A stretch of 64,000 nucleotides of DNA from positions 744,001 through 808,000 of the forward strand of contig NZ_JARADB010000001.1 of assembly GCF_028765165.1 (NCBI RefSeq), read 5' to 3'. The notes below the pieces were generated by a model, which worked only from the letters and a program-made list of their open reading frames with translations, was not told the origin of the DNA and ran no database searches. This stretch comes from Paenibacillus sp. MAHUQ-63 (lineage in GTDB: Bacteria > Bacillota > Bacilli > Paenibacillales > NBRC-103111). Of the stretch, positions 42,894 to 51,821 are shown piece after piece (position 1 is the stretch's first letter; every line of letters starts with the position of its first letter). Made by a program: the position numbers and the translations under genes.

Positions 42894-42920
42894 AAACCCC
42901 CAGCCTTAGGCTGGGGGTTT
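42894..42920 (+). terminator. strong terminator
   Basis: AAACCCCCAGCC (42894-42905) and GGCTGGGGGTTT (42909-42920) are perfectly complementary around TTA. It serves the CuAO-like protein gene. Confidence 0.9.
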
Positions 42921-43002
42921 GGCGTTTGGCGATCAATCCGCCTGACACTTCGGCGCGCCGGAACATCTGTCATGAGGCAGCACCATGGAGGCCTCCAATC
43001 TC

Positions 43003-45423
43003 TCACCCCGCAGCCGCTTGAACATCCGCTCGCACGAGCCGAATTCTGTCGCCGGGCGAAGTCGGAAGCTCGATCACATCGGCATGAATCGTCGATTCGC
43101 CTCCGGCCATCCGGCATACGGCTCCTTGCGGCCACGGATTGTACAGCTTCAGCGCTGCGCCCGCTTCGCTTTCAATCTCTACCCACCGCACCTCGCCGCC
43201 GGAGAAGGAAGCGCTGACGAGGAAAGCGCCAACCGCCCGTAAAGTGGCGAACTCGGCCTCTTGTTCTGCCGGCCAATTCGGGAAGAAACGCAGGATGCCG
43301 TTATAGCTTTGGAGCAGGCACTCGTTAATGACGACCGGCAGCGCAAAATTCTCGAACCATACGCCGACACGGCGCATGAAGTCGAAGCTGAGCGTGTCGC
43401 TGTACCTGCCTCCCGACAGCAGAACCCGGTCGGTGCACGTGCCGTTGGGCAGCATGCAGTAGCTGATTTGCCGTTTGAACCGCTCCAAATCGAGCTGCCC
43501 CAGACGCGCCCCGGCCAGGTGGTAGAACACCAGCTCGTTACCGCCTTCGTTGCGGTGGTTCCAATACGAGTTCACGGCGATGCGGTATTGATCTTCCGGC
43601 GAATGCAGTCCGTGTTCTTCCCCCGGGAATATCGTCATAATGCCGTTCGGCGTATTATAGACGACTTCGGGATCCTCTCCGGGCACGGAGACGAACACGG
43701 TTCCGCGCCGGGATTCGGCGGTCGGGTATTCCGGGAATTGGCGCAACAATTTCCGAACGCTGCCCAGCAGCTCCGCCTCCTCCTGCTCGACGCCGAGCAC
43801 CTTGCAAGCTTCGGCATACGCATGGAACAGAAACTTCGTCAACGTCAGATCGACGAGACAATCGTAATTTCTCTTGAACCCGGGCGTCAGCTCATAAAGC
43901 TCGGGAACAACGGTGGGATACACATGGTACCGGTCATCGCCCCACGCCTCCCCGTGCGTATCCGGACGGTCCATGTAATCCGCCATGAACAGCACGGCTT
44001 CCTTCATCGGCACGAAGGCCCGGTTCGCCAAGAACTCCCGATCCATCGTATATAAGTAATGCCACCATAAACTTTGGACGGTCCATGGCGTCTCGCAAAC
44101 CTCCCACCCCCAATGAGGCACCGGATACGGCATGAGGTTCATCTCGACCGGATAGGCGGAATGCGGATAATACGCGCCTCGCATGCCGTAATAATCCTTC
44201 GCCCACTTGCGGCTCACGGGAAGGATATGATCGACCATGTTGACATAAGCAAGATGCTTGTCGACATGGTTGCTGGAGAACGCGAGCCAGAACGGCTGCT
44301 GCGTGTTGTAATTCATATGGTAGTCGCCGTGCCACTCCGAGCCGATGGAGCGGTAGCTCCAGTTCGCGAACAAGCCGGGACAGGTCGCCTCCGGCTTGAC
44401 GGAGCAGTGATAGAAATACAAGTTCCAATACCAGATCCGCTCCAGGAACTCATCGCCGAGCTTCACGCCCGAACGGCTCCAATAGTCGGCCCAGCTGCTT
44501 CGGCATGCGGCATATGCCTCAACCCAGCCCTCGGCAGCCGGTGCTTGAAGGACCGTCAGACCCTTCGCAACCGCTGTATCCGCCCCTTCCGCCAGCTCCA
44601 CGCAGACGAGGAAATCCTCCGTGCCAAGCAAGCTTGCCTGCACACCGTCCTTGACATTATGCGCCGGTGCAATCGCTTCGGCTGTGCGAACAGCAAGGCG
44701 GAAAGCCTTGTCCTTGGGATGGCCTGTGCCGCCCTCCGACGTGAACGGAAGCGTCTGCCGGAAGAACAGCTGCCCCAGCTCGGCGGACGCCGCTTTCTCC
44801 GCCGGCGCAAACACCTTCGGCGTATCCGGGTCCGGAATGAGCTTGATTCTGTCGAACACGCCTCGCATAGAGGCAGAGTCTCCTGCAGCTCCCCCAGCAG
44901 CACCGGCCTCCGTTCCGGCAGCCACCAACCTCAGCCACATGCGGTCGGTATCAGGCTCGATGAACAGCTGCAGCGTGACCTCAGCCGCATCCGCTTTCAT
45001 ATAAACTTCACAGAGGCCGTCGTGAATATGCACTTTATGGCCCAGCACCTCCGCCCTGCGCCTGTCGTAGCCCAGCAGCAGAGAACCGCACGGCATGGGC
45101 CGGGGATACGGCTTGCGGTAGTTCTCCTGCGTCATATGGCAATATTCGCGATACCAAGCATGCTCCTGGAACGTATCCAGCTCTTGCGGAATCTGCTTCA
45201 ACTGCTCGAAGACGTCTTGAAACGTGCCGATCTTGTCCGCGTTATCCTCGGCGATGCGAATGTCCCACACATTGTTATGTCCGAAATGGATGACGACCGC
45301 ATCCGGACGCGTCGTCACGACGGCGCCCAGTCCGCCGTTGCCCATCAGCGCCCCTTCGAAGAAATCCGGCGCCGGCTTATCGTGAACGATCCCGTGCCGC
45401 TTCACTTGCTCGGTTGGATTCAT
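43003..45423 (-). CDS. GH95-like glycoside hydrolase
   Basis: 806 residues, no signal peptide, so probably cytoplasmic. N-terminal beta-rich domain with FEGALMGNGGLGAVVTTRPD, then an (alpha/alpha)6 barrel region containing NYNTQQPFWLAFSSNHVD and YFYHCSVKPEATCPGLFANW, and a C-terminal beta domain. The layout and the GNGGLGA motif are those of clan members around GH95 (alpha-L-fucosidase/galactosidase), but it is divergent from the clear GH95 encoded at 49342-51717. It probably cleaves a sugar imported by the neighbouring ABC system. Last gene of the operon. Confidence 0.75.
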   Translation of the reverse strand: MNPTEQVKRHGIVHDKPAPDFFEGALMGNGGLGAVVTTRPDAVVIHFGHNNVWDIRIAEDNADKIGTFQDVFEQLKQIPQELDTFQEHAWYREYCHMTQENYRKPYPRPMPCGSLLLGYDRRRAEVLGHKVHIHDGLCEVYMKADAAEVTLQLFIEPDTDRMWLRLVAAGTEAGAAGGAAGDSASMRGVFDRIKLIPDPDTPKVFAPAEKAASAELGQLFFRQTLPFTSEGGTGHPKDKAFRLAVRTAEAIAPAHNVKDGVQASLLGTEDFLVCVELAEGADTAVAKGLTVLQAPAAEGWVEAYAACRSSWADYWSRSGVKLGDEFLERIWYWNLYFYHCSVKPEATCPGLFANWSYRSIGSEWHGDYHMNYNTQQPFWLAFSSNHVDKHLAYVNMVDHILPVSRKWAKDYYGMRGAYYPHSAYPVEMNLMPYPVPHWGWEVCETPWTVQSLWWHYLYTMDREFLANRAFVPMKEAVLFMADYMDRPDTHGEAWGDDRYHVYPTVVPELYELTPGFKRNYDCLVDLTLTKFLFHAYAEACKVLGVEQEEAELLGSVRKLLRQFPEYPTAESRRGTVFVSVPGEDPEVVYNTPNGIMTIFPGEEHGLHSPEDQYRIAVNSYWNHRNEGGNELVFYHLAGARLGQLDLERFKRQISYCMLPNGTCTDRVLLSGGRYSDTLSFDFMRRVGVWFENFALPVVINECLLQSYNGILRFFPNWPAEQEAEFATLRAVGAFLVSASFSGGEVRWVEIESEAGAALKLYNPWPQGAVCRMAGGESTIHADVIELPTSPGDRIRLVRADVQAAAG

Positions 45424-45498
45424 CGTTTCCGCTCCCTTATGTGCCGCACGAAATCCCGCGCAGCCGGCAGGCTGCGCAGGACTTCGAATTCGGCGGCA

Positions 45499-47160
45499 TT
45501 ATTTTTTGAACGATTTATCGTAAGATTGCTGCATAATATCCAGGTACCGCTTCAAATTCAGTTTATTGAGGCCGGCGACGTAGGCATCCCAATCCTTGTT
45601 CAAATCTTTGGCGCCCGTAACGAACTGCAGCGCATTCTGATCGATGTAGTTTTTGATGTTCGTCTTGAGCATTGCCGCTTCGTCAGCCGTAGACGGATCG
45701 ATCCAGATCGCCCAGTGCGGGAACACGTCTTTCGGCTGCTTACCGTCATAGAGATGGGTAGCTTCCTGCAATCTGCGCTCATAACCGGTCGTATCATAAA
45801 TGTCGGTAGCCGCAACCCAGCTGTCACGGAACGCTTTGGGTTGGAAATATTGCGCCATCGCCCCCCATGCGGAGTTATGCGGAGCTTCGCCCGTCGGCGT
45901 CGGAATCGTCGCCAGCAGCGGAGACGCCGATTTCTCAACCGGCACGTCGCCATCCTTCGGCTTCCTCCAGTCTTTGCCTTCCTCGCCGAAGTGACCGCGA
46001 ATTTGGCCTTCCTGGGAGAACATGTAATCCACCAGCTTCATGGCGGCGATCTGCGCTTCTTTGCTCGCTTTATTCGTCAGGACGAAGGTCGCGCCGGGGT
46101 CGCTCGGATAGTTATAAGTAGCGAAAGCCCCGTTCGGCCCTTTCAATGGCGGCACGGCATCATACGTTTTGGAAGCATCCGACCCTCCCGTTACGAAAAT
46201 ATAAGGGTGCATCGCTGCGCCGGAGCCCAAAATTTGCGCATCGGCATTGTCGCCGATTTTCTTATATGCCGTTGCATTTTGCGTGAATGCGCCTTTATCG
46301 ATCAATCCTCCGTCATACAGGGACTTCACGAATTGCAAGCCTTGCTTCCACTCGCTTTTATCCGCCGCCACATCCACCTTGCCGTCTTTCAGAAGGAGAT
46401 ACGTACGGTCGTCATCATAGATGAAGCAGTTCATGAAATACGGGATGATATGAACCCCATAGTCTTCAATTGAACCGCTGAGCGGCACTTCGTCCGCTTT
46501 GCCGTTGCCGTTCGGATCCTTCGTCTTGAAAGCCTCAAGCACGTTCTTGTAATCGTCCAGTGTGGCGGGCATCGTCAGATTCAGCTTTTTCAGCCAAGAC
46601 GAATTGATCCACATTTTGTTCGGATAAGAACAGTGGTAACACTCAACCAGCTGCGTTAGTCCATATATTTTGCCATCAGGGGCCGTATTCATCGCTTTAA
46701 AATAAGGGAATTTGTCCAAGGCCGCTTTCACATTGGGCGCATATTGGTTAATGAGATCGTCGAGCGGAAGGATGACGCCCTGCTGGGAATACCGCAGAAT
46801 ATCCGTTTGTGAGAATTTATCTACCCACGGAATCAGCATATACACATCCGGATAGTCGCCGCTGGCCAGCGAAATCTGCCTTTTCTCAGCAGCTCCGTCG
46901 AACGGAACCGTCTGCCATTCGAATTTGATATTAAATTTCTGCTCAGCCAATTTGGAAAAGCTGTTCGTCGCCAAATCCGTATTCGTGTCCTGTTGCGCGA
47001 AAATTTTGATCGGCACCGGCGCGCTGCCGCTCCCCGAGCTATTCGTTGTCGACTGTGCATCGGGCGAGTTCGTATTGGAATCTGTCCCGGATGTACAAGC
47101 GGTAAGCACCAAGCTGATGGTAAGCAGCATAATCCAGACTGTCGAAATTGTTTTTTTCAA
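45499..47160 (-). CDS. ABC extracellular solute-binding lipoprotein
   Basis: About 553 residues from TTG 47160 (AAAGGGAG upstream; the GTG frame to 47241 is unsupported). Lipoprotein signal KKTISTVWIMLLTISLVLTA followed by lipidated Cys (TACTSG) and a Ser/Thr/Gly linker. A long CUT1-type binding domain follows, containing a calcium-loop-like DPNGNGKADEVPLSG. It delivers an oligosaccharide to the two permeases encoded directly upstream. The 75 bp to the GH95-like gene contain only a GC-rich hairpin. Confidence 0.92.
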   Translation of the reverse strand: MKKTISTVWIMLLTISLVLTACTSGTDSNTNSPDAQSTTNSSGSGSAPVPIKIFAQQDTNTDLATNSFSKLAEQKFNIKFEWQTVPFDGAAEKRQISLASGDYPDVYMLIPWVDKFSQTDILRYSQQGVILPLDDLINQYAPNVKAALDKFPYFKAMNTAPDGKIYGLTQLVECYHCSYPNKMWINSSWLKKLNLTMPATLDDYKNVLEAFKTKDPNGNGKADEVPLSGSIEDYGVHIIPYFMNCFIYDDDRTYLLLKDGKVDVAADKSEWKQGLQFVKSLYDGGLIDKGAFTQNATAYKKIGDNADAQILGSGAAMHPYIFVTGGSDASKTYDAVPPLKGPNGAFATYNYPSDPGATFVLTNKASKEAQIAAMKLVDYMFSQEGQIRGHFGEEGKDWRKPKDGDVPVEKSASPLLATIPTPTGEAPHNSAWGAMAQYFQPKAFRDSWVAATDIYDTTGYERRLQEATHLYDGKQPKDVFPHWAIWIDPSTADEAAMLKTNIKNYIDQNALQFVTGAKDLNKDWDAYVAGLNKLNLKRYLDIMQQSYDKSFKK

Positions 47161-47261
47161 ATGCGATCTCTCCCTTTCATGTTCAAATGATAACCCCTGT
47201 ATACGCTTTCCCGTACCGTACCCAAGTTCTCTTGGCCTCACCTCCTTTCCTGCCGGGCAGC

Positions 47262-48161
47262 CTAGCCCTTCACGGAGCCAATCAGCATCCCTTTCACGAA
47301 GTACCGCTGAACGAAAGGATAAATGACCAGCACAGGCAGGCTCGCAACGACAATAAGCGAATATTTGGTCAGATCGGCGAATTGCTGCCTTCTCAGCTGC
47401 TCAGCCGCATCGATGTTGCTGGACGCCGCCGAGTTCAAGATCAGAATACTGCGCAGAATCAACTGCAGCGGGTATAAGGATTGCGTTTTCAAATAGATCA
47501 ATGCATCGAAATAAGCGTTCCACTGCCCGATCGCATACATCAAGATCAGCACGGCAATGATCGGCTTCGACAAAGGGATGACTACGCTCAACAGGAAGCG
47601 AAGATCGCTGCAGCCGTCCATTTCGCTAGCTTCCGCCAGCTCTTCGGGAATGGATGACTGAAAGAACGTTCTGGCAATGATGATTTGCCATACCCATATC
47701 GCTTGCGGAATCAGCAGCGCCCACCGCGTATCGAGCATACCGAGCTGCTTCACAACCAGATAAGTAGGAATCAATCCGCCGGAGAACAGCATCGTGAACG
47801 TAATGAACATCATGAGCGCATTACGGCCGAAAAAGGTTCGGCGCGACAACGGATACGCAAGTACGATCGTCAGCGTGACGCTGATTAAGGTTCCGATACA
47901 AGCATAAAATAACGAGTTGCCATAGCCTTGCAGTACTTGCGGATTGCTTAAGACGACCTTGTATCCGACAAAGGTCAGATCGACCGGCCAGAGCCAAACC
48001 TTGCCCGACGAAACCGCAAGCGGGGAGCTCAGAGACGAGCTGACAATGAATATGAGCGGATAGAGGACGGCGACCAGCACGATGCCCAGTAGGGTATACA
48101 CCCCCGCAAGGAACAACCGGTCTCCCGTCGATTCGCGAATTCCGCGACCTGCCTTGATCAT
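47262..48161 (-). CDS. carbohydrate ABC permease, LplC type
   Basis: About 299 residues from the ATG at 48161, seven nt after GAGAGGAGG; the frame to 48221 overlaps the upstream gene. Six membrane helices, EAA loop IPEELAEASEMDGCSDLRFL and the C-terminal FVQRYFVKGMLIGSVKG. Second permease of the importer. Confidence 0.92.
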   Translation of the reverse strand: MIKAGRGIRESTGDRLFLAGVYTLLGIVLVAVLYPLIFIVSSSLSSPLAVSSGKVWLWPVDLTFVGYKVVLSNPQVLQGYGNSLFYACIGTLISVTLTIVLAYPLSRRTFFGRNALMMFITFTMLFSGGLIPTYLVVKQLGMLDTRWALLIPQAIWVWQIIIARTFFQSSIPEELAEASEMDGCSDLRFLLSVVIPLSKPIIAVLILMYAIGQWNAYFDALIYLKTQSLYPLQLILRSILILNSAASSNIDAAEQLRRQQFADLTKYSLIVVASLPVLVIYPFVQRYFVKGMLIGSVKG

Positions 48162-48180
48162 AAGGAAGCCTCCTCTCTTG

Positions 48181-49152
48181 TTACCATAGACTTGTACTGG
48201 AAATTCGTTTGGCGATCGCATTCACGATTAAGAGCAGAATCAGATTCACGATCGAATTGAATAAACCTACAGCCGTGGCGAAGCTGAAATTGGCATTGAG
48301 CAGACCTATTTTGTACACGTAAGTCGCGATGATTTCAGCCGTTTCCAGATTTAGCGGATTTTGCAGCAGGTAAATTTTCTCGAATCCGACCGACATGATG
48401 CTGCCGACGCTCAGTATCAAAATAATAACGGCCGCAGGCATGATGCCGGGAATGTCAATATGGATGATCTTCTGAAAACGGGATGCCCCGTCCACTTTGG
48501 CCGCTTCATACAGCGACGGATCTACCCCGGCGAGCGCCGCCAAATAGATGACGGCCGAGTAACCGGCTCCCTGCCATACGTCGGAGAACACGTAGACACT
48601 GCGAAACATACTCGGAATGCCGAGAAAGTTGATCGATTCCAGGCCGAAGCTTTGAAGTAAAATGTTGATCACGCCGAGTCTCGGCGATAGGAGCAGCATG
48701 ATCATCGAGACCATGACAACCGTTGAAATGAAGTAAGGCGCATAAGTCACCAGCTGAACCGTTCTTTTGAAAATACCGCCTCGTATCTCGTTCAACGCCA
48801 AGGCCAGCAGGATCGGAACGGGGAAGCCGACCGCTATCTGGTACAGGCTGAGGACCAGCGTATTCTTAATGAGCGTCCAGAACTGCGGGTTATTGAAGAA
48901 GAGGCGAAAGTGCTTGAGCCCTGCCCAAGGGCTGTCCCAAATCCCTTTGACGACGCTGTAATCCTTGAAAGCAATGACCGCATTCACCATTGGAATGTAC
49001 TTAAAGATGAGGAAGTAAAGAATACCTGGAATAATGAGCAGATAAAACTGCCAATGCTTCCGAAAGCTTCGCTTCATCTCGGTCCATAGCGAAGCTTTCT
49101 TCGCAAGACTAGGAGCGCGCGTTTCTCTGACTGCTGCTGTTTCCAAAACCAT
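48181..49152 (-). CDS. carbohydrate ABC permease, LplB type
   Basis: 323 residues, six membrane helices. The first periplasmic-side segment IFKYIPMVNAVIAFKDYSVV and EAA loop VDPSLYEAAKVDGASRFQKI are typical of LplB-type permeases. First gene of the importer operon. GGAGGG precedes the ATG and a cre-like box lies 10 bp further up, so transcription is probably under CcpA control. As in the other importer, no ATPase is encoded and an MsmX-like one is presumably shared. Confidence 0.92.
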   Translation of the reverse strand: MVLETAAVRETRAPSLAKKASLWTEMKRSFRKHWQFYLLIIPGILYFLIFKYIPMVNAVIAFKDYSVVKGIWDSPWAGLKHFRLFFNNPQFWTLIKNTLVLSLYQIAVGFPVPILLALALNEIRGGIFKRTVQLVTYAPYFISTVVMVSMIMLLLSPRLGVINILLQSFGLESINFLGIPSMFRSVYVFSDVWQGAGYSAVIYLAALAGVDPSLYEAAKVDGASRFQKIIHIDIPGIMPAAVIILILSVGSIMSVGFEKIYLLQNPLNLETAEIIATYVYKIGLLNANFSFATAVGLFNSIVNLILLLIVNAIAKRISSTSLW

Positions 49153-49162
49153 CCCTCCTGTT

Positions 49163-49176
49163 TGGTAGCGCTTTCT
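49163..49176. promoter_or_regulatory. cre-like box upstream of importer operon
   Basis: On the minus strand AGAAAGCGCTACCA matches the cre consensus at 12 of 14 positions. It sits directly upstream of the ribosome site of the LplB-type permease gene, where bound CcpA could block transcription. Confidence 0.5.
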
Positions 49177-49302
49177 ATATGTCTACAACACCACATTCCG
49201 GCCTTCGCCGTAAAGGTACACCTCAAATCGCTGCGTACAACAGCTTCCTCACGGCAGCGTACACTTCCTTCGGGGAGGTACATTACACGCTGCAGATAAG
49301 AA

Positions 49303-49334
49303 AACGGCGGGTTCCTTCGGTGGAACCCGCCGTT
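49303..49334 (-). terminator. terminator after GH95 gene
   Basis: AACGGCGGGTTCC (49303-49315) and GGAACCCGCCGTT (49322-49334) are perfectly paired. On the minus strand a T-rich run follows. It ends the GH95 transcript before the importer operon. Confidence 0.9.
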
Positions 49335-49341
49335 ACCCTTC

Positions 49342-51717
49342 TTATTTGAGTCTGTAGACTTGCCCGGCCTCCGCATCGAAACGAATGACATCGTCCGCCA
49401 CCCGTTCGAACGAGATGCTCTTGCCATCCGACTCGACTGCCTGTACCTTGCCTTGGGTACGGACACGGCAGCTGCCGCCGAATCCGGCTTCAATTTCGGC
49501 TTCTTGCATCGCGCCTTCCGCCCAAATCAGATGGACGGTATGCCCGCCTCTGGCGCGCAGCCCTCTCACGGATCCGTTCGGCCACGCATCCGGCAGCGCC
49601 GGCAGCAGGCAGATTTCCCCGTCATGCGATTGGACGAGCATCTCCGCCACGCCGGCGGTAAAGCCGAAGTTGCCGTCGATCTGGAACGGCGGATGAGCGT
49701 CGAACAGGTTCGCGTACACGCCGCCACGATGATAGTTCGTTCCATCCTCTCCGACCAGCTGCAGCAGATTGGAAATAAGCTGCAGCGTCCGGTTCCCGTC
49801 TTGGAACCTGGACCATAGGCATATTTTCCAGGCCAGGCTCCAGCCTGTTCCGCCGTCACCCCGCCGCTCGAGCGATTGTTTGGCGGCTTCGAACAGCTGC
49901 GGCGTGCCTTGAGGCGTTAGCTGCCGGCCAGGGTAAATCCCGAACAAGTGCGACACATGGCGGTGGTGAACATCCTGATCGTCCCAATCGACCGACCATT
50001 CCTGCAGCTGGCCGTGCTTGCCGATCTGCAGCGGCTTCAGCTTATCCAGCGCTGACGCCATCTCGGCTCTGAACCCTTCATCTGACTCCAGCAGCTCAGC
50101 GGCCTGGATCGCGTTCGTCAACAAATCCCAGATTAGCGACAAGTCCATGGTCGTCGCTTGGCTGACAGCCGCCAGCTGACCGTCCGCTGTTACGAACTTG
50201 TGCTCCGGCGATGTGGACGGCGATGTAATCAGATGACCGTTCTCGTCCGGATGCAGCCAGTCCAGGCAGAAGAGCACCGCTTCCCGCATGACGGGGTAAG
50301 CCTGATCCCGGAGGAAGCGTTCGTCCTTCGTGAACGCATAATGCTCCCATAGATGCTGGCACAGCCATGCGGCCGACATCGGCCACATCGCCCACACCGG
50401 ATCGCCTTCGCCATAATCGCCGACCGGAGCGGATTGGCACCAGATGTCGCCATTGTGGTGGGCGACCCACCCCCGGCAGCCGTAGTTCACCTCGGCCGTC
50501 TTGCGGCCGTTCTGGGACAGCTGCCCGATGTACCGCAGCAGCGGCTCGTGGCATTCGGACAAGCTGCACGTCTCCGCCAGCCAATAGTTCATCTGGGCGT
50601 TAATGTTCAGCGTCCAGTTGGAGCTCCATGGCGGCCGAAGCTCTTTATTCCATATGCCCTGCAAATTGGCAGGCTGCGATCCCGGACGGGAGCTGGCTAT
50701 CAGCAAATAACGGCCGTATTGAAACAGCAGCTGGACGAGGCCCGGATCCTTCGCCCCGAACTCGGCGATTCGCCGGTCGGTCGGCATCTCCTCAGGCGCC
50801 AGGGACTCGCCGAGATCCAGTTCCACGCGGTTGTAGAGCGCCGTGTAATCGTCAATATGGGCCTGCCTCAGCTCCGCGTAAGGTTTGGCAATAGCCCGCT
50901 GCAAACGCTCGATGTTAGCGGCAGCCAGCTCGCTGTTCGTCCCGGCGGGAGGACGGTCATAGCCTTGGAAGCCGGTCTCCGCACTGAACAGCAGCGTCAC
51001 CGCTGTTGCATCCTGCACATGCAGTCCGTCGTGATCGGCACGGCACGTCCCGCCCGCCAGTTGGACGGCCACCCGGCCTTCGAACCTCATCGCTTCGGTT
51101 TCATCCAGACTTCCATACACGACTGGCTGATCGGTATTGTAGTAGTTGGGATCGACGTGCTCCGGGGAGATGCCTTGTATATACAGCTGATCCGCCGCCG
51201 TGCCTGACCGGTACGGGTGCGGGCTGTCCAGCTTTAACGTGAAATGCAAGGCGCCGGGAACGCTGGCCTCTAACCGCAAAGCGATGACCTGATCGGGGAA
51301 AGAAGCGAATACTTCGCGCGTATAGCTTACTTGCCCGATCCGGTATGTCACCTGCGAGAGCGCATTCGTCAAGTCAAGGCTGCGCGCATAGTCCCGGATA
51401 ACGCCTCCATGCCGGAATTTCACATACAGGTCGCCAAGCGGCATATAAGATTCATTGTAAGGTCCCATCATTTCCTTGCTCTTGGTATCGGCTTCCGCGT
51501 AGCGGCCCTCCGCGATCAGCGCCCGCACCTCGGCCAGCGCCGCCTTGGCTCCCGGATTGTTGCCGTCGACCGGCCCCGGGCCCGACCACAGCGTATCTTC
51601 ATTCAATTGCAAACGCTCGGTTTCGGGATCGCCGAACACCATTGCTCCCAGTCGTCCGTTGCCGACCGGAAGCGCCTCCGTCCATGCTTTGGCACAGCTG
51701 TTATAGCGCAATTTCAT
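49342..51717 (-). CDS. GH95 family alpha-L-fucosidase-type hydrolase
   Basis: 791 residues, cytoplasmic (no signal). N-terminal GH95 hallmarks: KAWTEALPVGNGRLGAMVFG, LQLNEDTLWSGPGP. Catalytic barrel region: LQGIWNKELRPPWSSNWTLN, INAQMNYWLAETCSLSECHE, including the Asn-containing NAQMNYW typical of the family, then SLAWKICLWSRFQDG and QIDGNFGFTAGVAEML. It hydrolyses alpha-1,2-fucosidic or related alpha-linkages of imported glycans. The start is taken at 51717 (AGGAG at 9 nt). It lies between the AraC regulator and the importer operon, with its own terminator. Confidence 0.93.
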   Translation of the reverse strand: MKLRYNSCAKAWTEALPVGNGRLGAMVFGDPETERLQLNEDTLWSGPGPVDGNNPGAKAALAEVRALIAEGRYAEADTKSKEMMGPYNESYMPLGDLYVKFRHGGVIRDYARSLDLTNALSQVTYRIGQVSYTREVFASFPDQVIALRLEASVPGALHFTLKLDSPHPYRSGTAADQLYIQGISPEHVDPNYYNTDQPVVYGSLDETEAMRFEGRVAVQLAGGTCRADHDGLHVQDATAVTLLFSAETGFQGYDRPPAGTNSELAAANIERLQRAIAKPYAELRQAHIDDYTALYNRVELDLGESLAPEEMPTDRRIAEFGAKDPGLVQLLFQYGRYLLIASSRPGSQPANLQGIWNKELRPPWSSNWTLNINAQMNYWLAETCSLSECHEPLLRYIGQLSQNGRKTAEVNYGCRGWVAHHNGDIWCQSAPVGDYGEGDPVWAMWPMSAAWLCQHLWEHYAFTKDERFLRDQAYPVMREAVLFCLDWLHPDENGHLITSPSTSPEHKFVTADGQLAAVSQATTMDLSLIWDLLTNAIQAAELLESDEGFRAEMASALDKLKPLQIGKHGQLQEWSVDWDDQDVHHRHVSHLFGIYPGRQLTPQGTPQLFEAAKQSLERRGDGGTGWSLAWKICLWSRFQDGNRTLQLISNLLQLVGEDGTNYHRGGVYANLFDAHPPFQIDGNFGFTAGVAEMLVQSHDGEICLLPALPDAWPNGSVRGLRARGGHTVHLIWAEGAMQEAEIEAGFGGSCRVRTQGKVQAVESDGKSISFERVADDVIRFDAEAGQVYRLK

Positions 51718-51821
51718 AATCATCAGCTCCTATGTACGAGTGAATAATGAACACTTCCACTTCATCATAAAACCGATGGTGAAGGATAGCACAATACTAA
51801 GGTACTTTTGCATAAAACAAT

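Noticed and set aside
45448-45480. Terminator between solute-binding protein and GH95-like gene
   Set aside because: A CGCAGCC/GGCTGCG hairpin is present but no T-run follows; the genes are probably co-transcribed.
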